A DNA stretch of 64,000 nt from an uncultured Clostridia bacterium. Lineage in GTDB: Bacteria > Bacillota > Clostridia > Oscillospirales > Acutalibacteraceae. Of this stretch, positions 60,795 through 64,000 are shown one piece after another. The notes beneath the pieces are model-generated. The model saw only the letters and a program-made list of their open reading frames with translations, did not search any database and was not told the DNA's origin. The stretch is from the NCBI GenBank assembly GCA_947623175.1, contig CANQGK010000001.1, positions 1-64,000 on the forward strand. The letters are read 5' to 3'. How positions within the stretch are numbered: the first letter of the stretch is position 1; every line of letters begins with the position of its first letter. Position numbers and translations under genes: made by a program.

Positions 60795-60834
60795 AAAACG
60801 CACGCTTGAAATTTCGGTGCAAGCGTGCGTTTTT
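60795..60834 (-). terminator. Intrinsic terminator after the GH28-like gene
   Basis: AAAACGCACGCTTG pairs perfectly with CAAGCGTGCGTTTT. On the minus strand it is followed by AATATT after the TTTT arm. It separates the GH28-like gene from the recJ promoter. Confidence 0.88.
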
Positions 60835-60895
60835 TTGTTAAATTTTGACCGTTTATTACGAAACGCAAAAGGTAAGCTTCGCGTTAAGCGCTCTG

Positions 60896-63097
60896 TTAAA
60901 GCAAAGGATCAAGCTGCTCCAAGATGCGTTCCGCCATTTTTTCCATACCTAAGTCGCCCGGATGGTTAGCGACGCCCGTATGCTCAAATTTGCCTATGGC
61001 CTTCATACTGTCGTCGTTGCCGAGGTCGCCGAGCTCCACGATGGGCAGCTTATGTGAAGCGCCGTATGCGCGAATGGCGGCGTCACCCGGATGCTGCCAG
61101 AAGCCGGTAGTGAGAATAATTTTGGCTTTGCCCGAAGGATTAAGGTAATCGAGCAGTGAAGCAAGACTCTTCTCAAACAGCTTTACGTCAAGGCTTGCGG
61201 GGCAGTTTTCCACAACCCGCATTATAATTATATCGGCGTTAAAGGCGCGCGCGTTTTCAAAAAGCGGATAGCAATTTTCACCCGTTTGATAATTGCGCTC
61301 CCACTCGGCTGCCTGACAAATGCAGAAAGCCACTTCGGGATCGATTTCGTTCACGTGCTTTGCAATCAGGTGAACGTAATCCTTTTCGGGGCTTGACGCC
61401 GCCATGCCATGGCAGGAGTTCCAGCCGATTTCTTTTGCGACTCCGTGAAGCGTCATGGAATTGCCGAGGAAAAGAATACGTCTGCCCTTGCCCTCGGGAT
61501 TTAAAAAGGTAACGAAATGACTCGGCTTTAGTTGATTTTCGGCGGAGACGTTATTTTTTTTCAGCTGTTCGTACCGGTCGCCGGAGTTGAAAGTCAAATT
61601 CCTTACGTTGCGGGTGGTGAGCAGCGCGTTCTCGCGAGTCAGCGGATTGCCGTTTATAACGACGTTGCTTATCTCGATATTGTAAAATTCCACCCCTTCG
61701 AGCGACGATTCTATTTCGATCGGAACGTTTAATTTTCCGTCGCGCATCGGGATGCGCTCGTCATAATATACCGTAATGTCACGGCATATTATGTCATGGA
61801 CGCCGCCAATCTCAATGCCGGTCAAATCGAGCTCCTTGTTCCATTCAAACGGAACGCCGTTTACGGTGTGATATTGTTCACGGAAACGGTAGTTGGAGAA
61901 CTGTATAAGCCGTACTTCCGCCATTTCGTCCTTTCGGGTGTAGACTTTATCGTCGCTTACCTGAATTTCGGGCGCGGTGTCAAAGGAGTTGTATTCTACG
62001 CGGATGTTTTCAAAAAGCAGATGGTGCACCTCGGCGCAGTCGCCGTTTTGAATATCGATAGCAACCGATCCGCCGCGTAAAACGTCGCAGTTGCGGAAGG
62101 AGATATTTTTATACTCGCGGCAGGCGGTTTCAAATCCTATTTCGCAGGTTCTGCCCCAATCGCACCAAAGGGTGCAGTTTTCAACCGAAACGTCGGTAAC
62201 GTCGGTAAGTGCGTAGCGGTCGATGGCTTTAAGCGATATGGTATCGTCAAAGGAATGTACGAATGAATTTTTAACGATGACGCGCTGACTGTTTACTATG
62301 TCGATACCGTCGGAGTTGTAGCACCACTGACCGAAAATCTTTATACCGTCGAGTACAACGTCGAAGCAGTGGAAGAAGCTGGCGCAAAATATAGCGGAGT
62401 TGCGGAACAGCACGCCCTCGACCGTAATGTTTTCGCAGTCGTAGAACTTGATATTTCCGTTGGTATAATTTTCATAACAGTAATCTCCGGAAGAAAGACG
62501 ACCTTCGCATATATCGTCAAACAGACCGTTGCCGAATATGTGTATGTTTTTGGCGTCTTCGGCGTAAATCGAGCCTAAAACCAACGCGTCCTTATCAACG
62601 TAAAGGCTCTCGTTGTCCTTAAGCACTACTTTACCCGGCATGTGGACGCCCGGGCCGAAATACCATGTTACGGACTCGGGATCGGGCGGCAGTATAGGCT
62701 TGCTGTTGAAAATATAAAGGCAATGGTGATAGCTTCCGGCTTCCAAGACGAAATCGCCGTTTTCGCTAAGTGTAAAGGCTACCCTGCCGTCCTTTACGGT
62801 ATGGGTTATATTTTTTGAATACGGCTTTATGAAAACCGTTTCATGCGGCAGCTTTACCTCTACTTCAATATTAAGCGGCTCGTCGCTTACGAGATTTACA
62901 AACGAAGCAAGCTCAGTCTGATCTGCCGAACGCTGATGACCCGGCCATGAACGGTTAAACGGGTAGGCGGATATGCGGCAGGTGTAGACGGGTACCTCCT
63001 TGCCGCTTACAAAAACACGGTAGTCGGAGGAAATGGGCTCGAGATAGGGAAATGCGGATTTTGTATATTCATGTTTAAATTCGGAGTAGGAAAACAT
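60896..63097 (-). CDS. GH28-like beta-helix glycosidase fused to an SGNH hydrolase domain
   Basis: 733 residues in three parts. An N-terminal beta-sandwich-like region (1-150) precedes a right-handed beta-helix (about 150-500) with polygalacturonase-like motifs NSDGID at 261-266 and Asp284-Asp285 in HSFDDTISLK. A C-terminal SGNH/GDSL-type esterase domain (about 535-733) has the nucleophile block GNSMT (Ser547) and NHPGDLGM near the end, containing His712. The Asp normally three residues before that His is Val709. No signal peptide is visible, so the enzyme appears cytoplasmic and may act on imported, acetylated pectic or other oligosaccharides. Promoter at 63155-63183. Confidence 0.85.
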   Translation of the reverse strand: MFSYSEFKHEYTKSAFPYLEPISSDYRVFVSGKEVPVYTCRISAYPFNRSWPGHQRSADQTELASFVNLVSDEPLNIEVEVKLPHETVFIKPYSKNITHTVKDGRVAFTLSENGDFVLEAGSYHHCLYIFNSKPILPPDPESVTWYFGPGVHMPGKVVLKDNESLYVDKDALVLGSIYAEDAKNIHIFGNGLFDDICEGRLSSGDYCYENYTNGNIKFYDCENITVEGVLFRNSAIFCASFFHCFDVVLDGIKIFGQWCYNSDGIDIVNSQRVIVKNSFVHSFDDTISLKAIDRYALTDVTDVSVENCTLWCDWGRTCEIGFETACREYKNISFRNCDVLRGGSVAIDIQNGDCAEVHHLLFENIRVEYNSFDTAPEIQVSDDKVYTRKDEMAEVRLIQFSNYRFREQYHTVNGVPFEWNKELDLTGIEIGGVHDIICRDITVYYDERIPMRDGKLNVPIEIESSLEGVEFYNIEISNVVINGNPLTRENALLTTRNVRNLTFNSGDRYEQLKKNNVSAENQLKPSHFVTFLNPEGKGRRILFLGNSMTLHGVAKEIGWNSCHGMAASSPEKDYVHLIAKHVNEIDPEVAFCICQAAEWERNYQTGENCYPLFENARAFNADIIIMRVVENCPASLDVKLFEKSLASLLDYLNPSGKAKIILTTGFWQHPGDAAIRAYGASHKLPIVELGDLGNDDSMKAIGKFEHTGVANHPGDLGMEKMAERILEQLDPLL

Positions 63098-63148
63098 TTT
63101 ATACGCTCCTTTGCTGTGATTTTGACGGAAAAGCGAATTTTCTTCGGT

Positions 63149-63183
63149 CGTTTCAGTATATCATGCGCCGAAACGGTTGTCAA
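63149..63183 (-). promoter_or_regulatory. Promoter and inverted-repeat operator of the GH28-like gene
   Basis: Minus-strand perfect -35 TTGACA (63178-63183), 17-base spacer and -10 TATACT (63155-63160). An inverted repeat CGTTTC (63170-63175) and GAAACG (63149-63154) brackets the -10 element, a layout that would let a regulator block RNA polymerase. The GAAAC/GTTTC halves recall LacI-family sites, but the 15-base spacing is unusual. Confidence 0.7.
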
Positions 63184-63252
63184 TTCCTTTTTAACGGCAA
63201 GAGGCACCCTTTTTTACGATAAATCTTAAAAATTGTTATACAATGAAGCTTC

Positions 63253-64000
63253 TCAAATTAAATCAAAAAGCGCTTTTTTCAAGGCGGTAAAATCGACCGC
63301 GTTAATAACTCCGTCGTTTGCCGTGTCAAATTCCGCGACGTTGGCAAACCATTCGTCTTTTTCGGAAAGCTCCTGTTTTTTAACAAAGATCAAATCGAGT
63401 ATATTGACATTACCGTCGGCATTGTAATCGCCCTTGGCTATCTCATAATCCAAATCCGCGGTAAAGGCGAAGTCCTCCGCCGCGAATGTGCAGTCGTAGG
63501 TTGCCGCAACTCCCGAGAAGTAAATGCTTGTAACGGCGGAAGGATCAAATTCTTCGTACGAAACCCAGCCGTTTTCGGAAGCGATAATATCGGCAACGTC
63601 AAGCACTATTCTGTTCCAGCCGTAATTCAAGCCCTCGAGTACCTTTGTCGCCGACGCCTCGGAATATACCTCGCCCTCCTCGGCGGGCGTCGCGTTAAGA
63701 TTAAGAGTGATGCTCGTTTTGGCGGTAATATAGATATTCATTTCTATATGATTGACCTTGTTTAAGTTGACCGGAACGGGGAATTTCACAGGCTCGGCTA
63801 TTGTGGAAATATCGGTACCGCCGGGCACTTGTATTTGCGAGCAAATATCGTAAACGCCGTACGCCTTACCCGTATAGCCTTCTTCGGATTTCTGCACTTC
63901 CTTTGCAAGGCATGCAAAATTGGTCAAAACCACTCTTACGGAGGTTTCGGAATTGCCAAGCATAGTACCGGATAATGAAATTTTGGCAATATTCGCAAAA
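63253..64000 (-). CDS. Dockerin-containing protein, 5' end outside the window
   Basis: The reading frame runs off the window edge at 64000, so the N-terminus is missing; the ATG at 63963 is internal. The visible part is a beta-rich segment of about 180 residues resembling a carbohydrate-binding or discoidin-like module. It is followed by a C-terminal type I dockerin with two calcium-binding repeats, GDYNADGNVNILDLIFVKK and AEFDTANDGVINAVDFTALK. Dockerins plug secreted enzymes onto cohesin scaffolds in cellulosome-type complexes. The catalytic domain, if any, lies beyond the edge. Confidence 0.88.
   Translation of the reverse strand, partial: FANIAKISLSGTMLGNSETSVRVVLTNFACLAKEVQKSEEGYTGKAYGVYDICSQIQVPGGTDISTIAEPVKFPVPVNLNKVNHIEMNIYITAKTSITLNLNATPAEEGEVYSEASATKVLEGLNYGWNRIVLDVADIIASENGWVSYEEFDPSAVTSIYFSGVAATYDCTFAAEDFAFTADLDYEIAKGDYNADGNVNILDLIFVKKQELSEKDEWFANVAEFDTANDGVINAVDFTALKKALFDLI

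Noticed and set aside
1-64000. CRISPR arrays, tRNA/rRNA genes, prophage or insertion sequences
   Set aside because: No repeated spacer structure, no tRNA cloverleaf recognised, and no transposase, integrase or phage protein among the reading frames.

Overview
The window is a gene-dense, mid-GC chromosomal segment from a Gram-positive, endospore-lineage Clostridia-type bacterium, most like an Oscillospiraceae/Ruminococcaceae gut or rumen organism. The lineage call is an inference. It rests on the sporulation genes (spoVB-like, yabP, yabQ, a GerQ-like gene), hemZ, a Bce-type antimicrobial-peptide module, cdaA-cdaR, a FatA-type acyl-ACP thioesterase, a type I dockerin protein and strong Shine-Dalgarno sites. 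No rRNA, tRNA, CRISPR array, prophage or insertion sequence was recognised. About 60 protein genes are called, and no gene-free stretch exceeds 300 bp.

Layout. 1-2.2 kb: lysS and greA (minus). 2.2-6.9 kb: a complete Bce-type two-component/ABC transporter module (plus). 6.9-14.1 kb: valS, then a divergent type IIA topoisomerase pair (parE-parC-like, minus). 14.2-18.3 kb: thioesterase, a Band-7 protein with an unknown partner gene, rsmA and a GerQ-like protein. 18.3-28.6 kb: one minus-strand operon carrying the whole route from DAHP synthesis to phenylalanine and tyrosine (aminotransferase, pheA, aroB, aroC, an aroE-aroK fusion, aroQ, aroA, tyrA, aroF), with a PfkB sugar kinase at its end. It is preceded by a strong promoter, a leader peptide with nine consecutive Tyr/Phe codons and an intrinsic terminator, which together look like a classical ribosome-mediated attenuator. 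28.7-36.9 kb: mreB-like, comF, recD2, a small membrane protein, cdaR-cdaA (c-di-AMP synthesis), a cysteine-desulfurase-like gene and a DUF3343 gene. 37.1-39.5 kb: a polar amino-acid ABC transporter (plus). 39.6-43.9 kb: DUF3267 protein, htpG, manA, metallophosphoesterase. 44.0-46.7 kb: D,D-carboxypeptidase, cyclophilin lipoprotein, then a tetrahydrofolate riboswitch in front of a folate-type ECF S component. 46.7-53.9 kb: RNA methyltransferase, fumarase alpha subunit, and the conserved yabR-divIC-yabQ-yabP-yabO-hup-spoVB sporulation/division cluster followed by a nucleosidase. 53.9-60.7 kb: a tightly overlapping run recJ-rel-dtd-MBL hydrolase-hemZ. 60.9-64 kb: a GH28-like/SGNH two-domain enzyme and the 3' part of a dockerin protein cut by the window edge.

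The strongest system-level signal is the aromatic amino-acid operon with its Phe/Tyr leader peptide. Other notable points are the THF riboswitch, a 20-bp tandem duplication that changes the HemZ C-terminus, layered inverted repeats at the Bce transporter promoter, an Ala at the Ser83-equivalent site of the ParC-like protein, and a D,D-carboxypeptidase whose SxN motif reads Ser-Cys-Gly.
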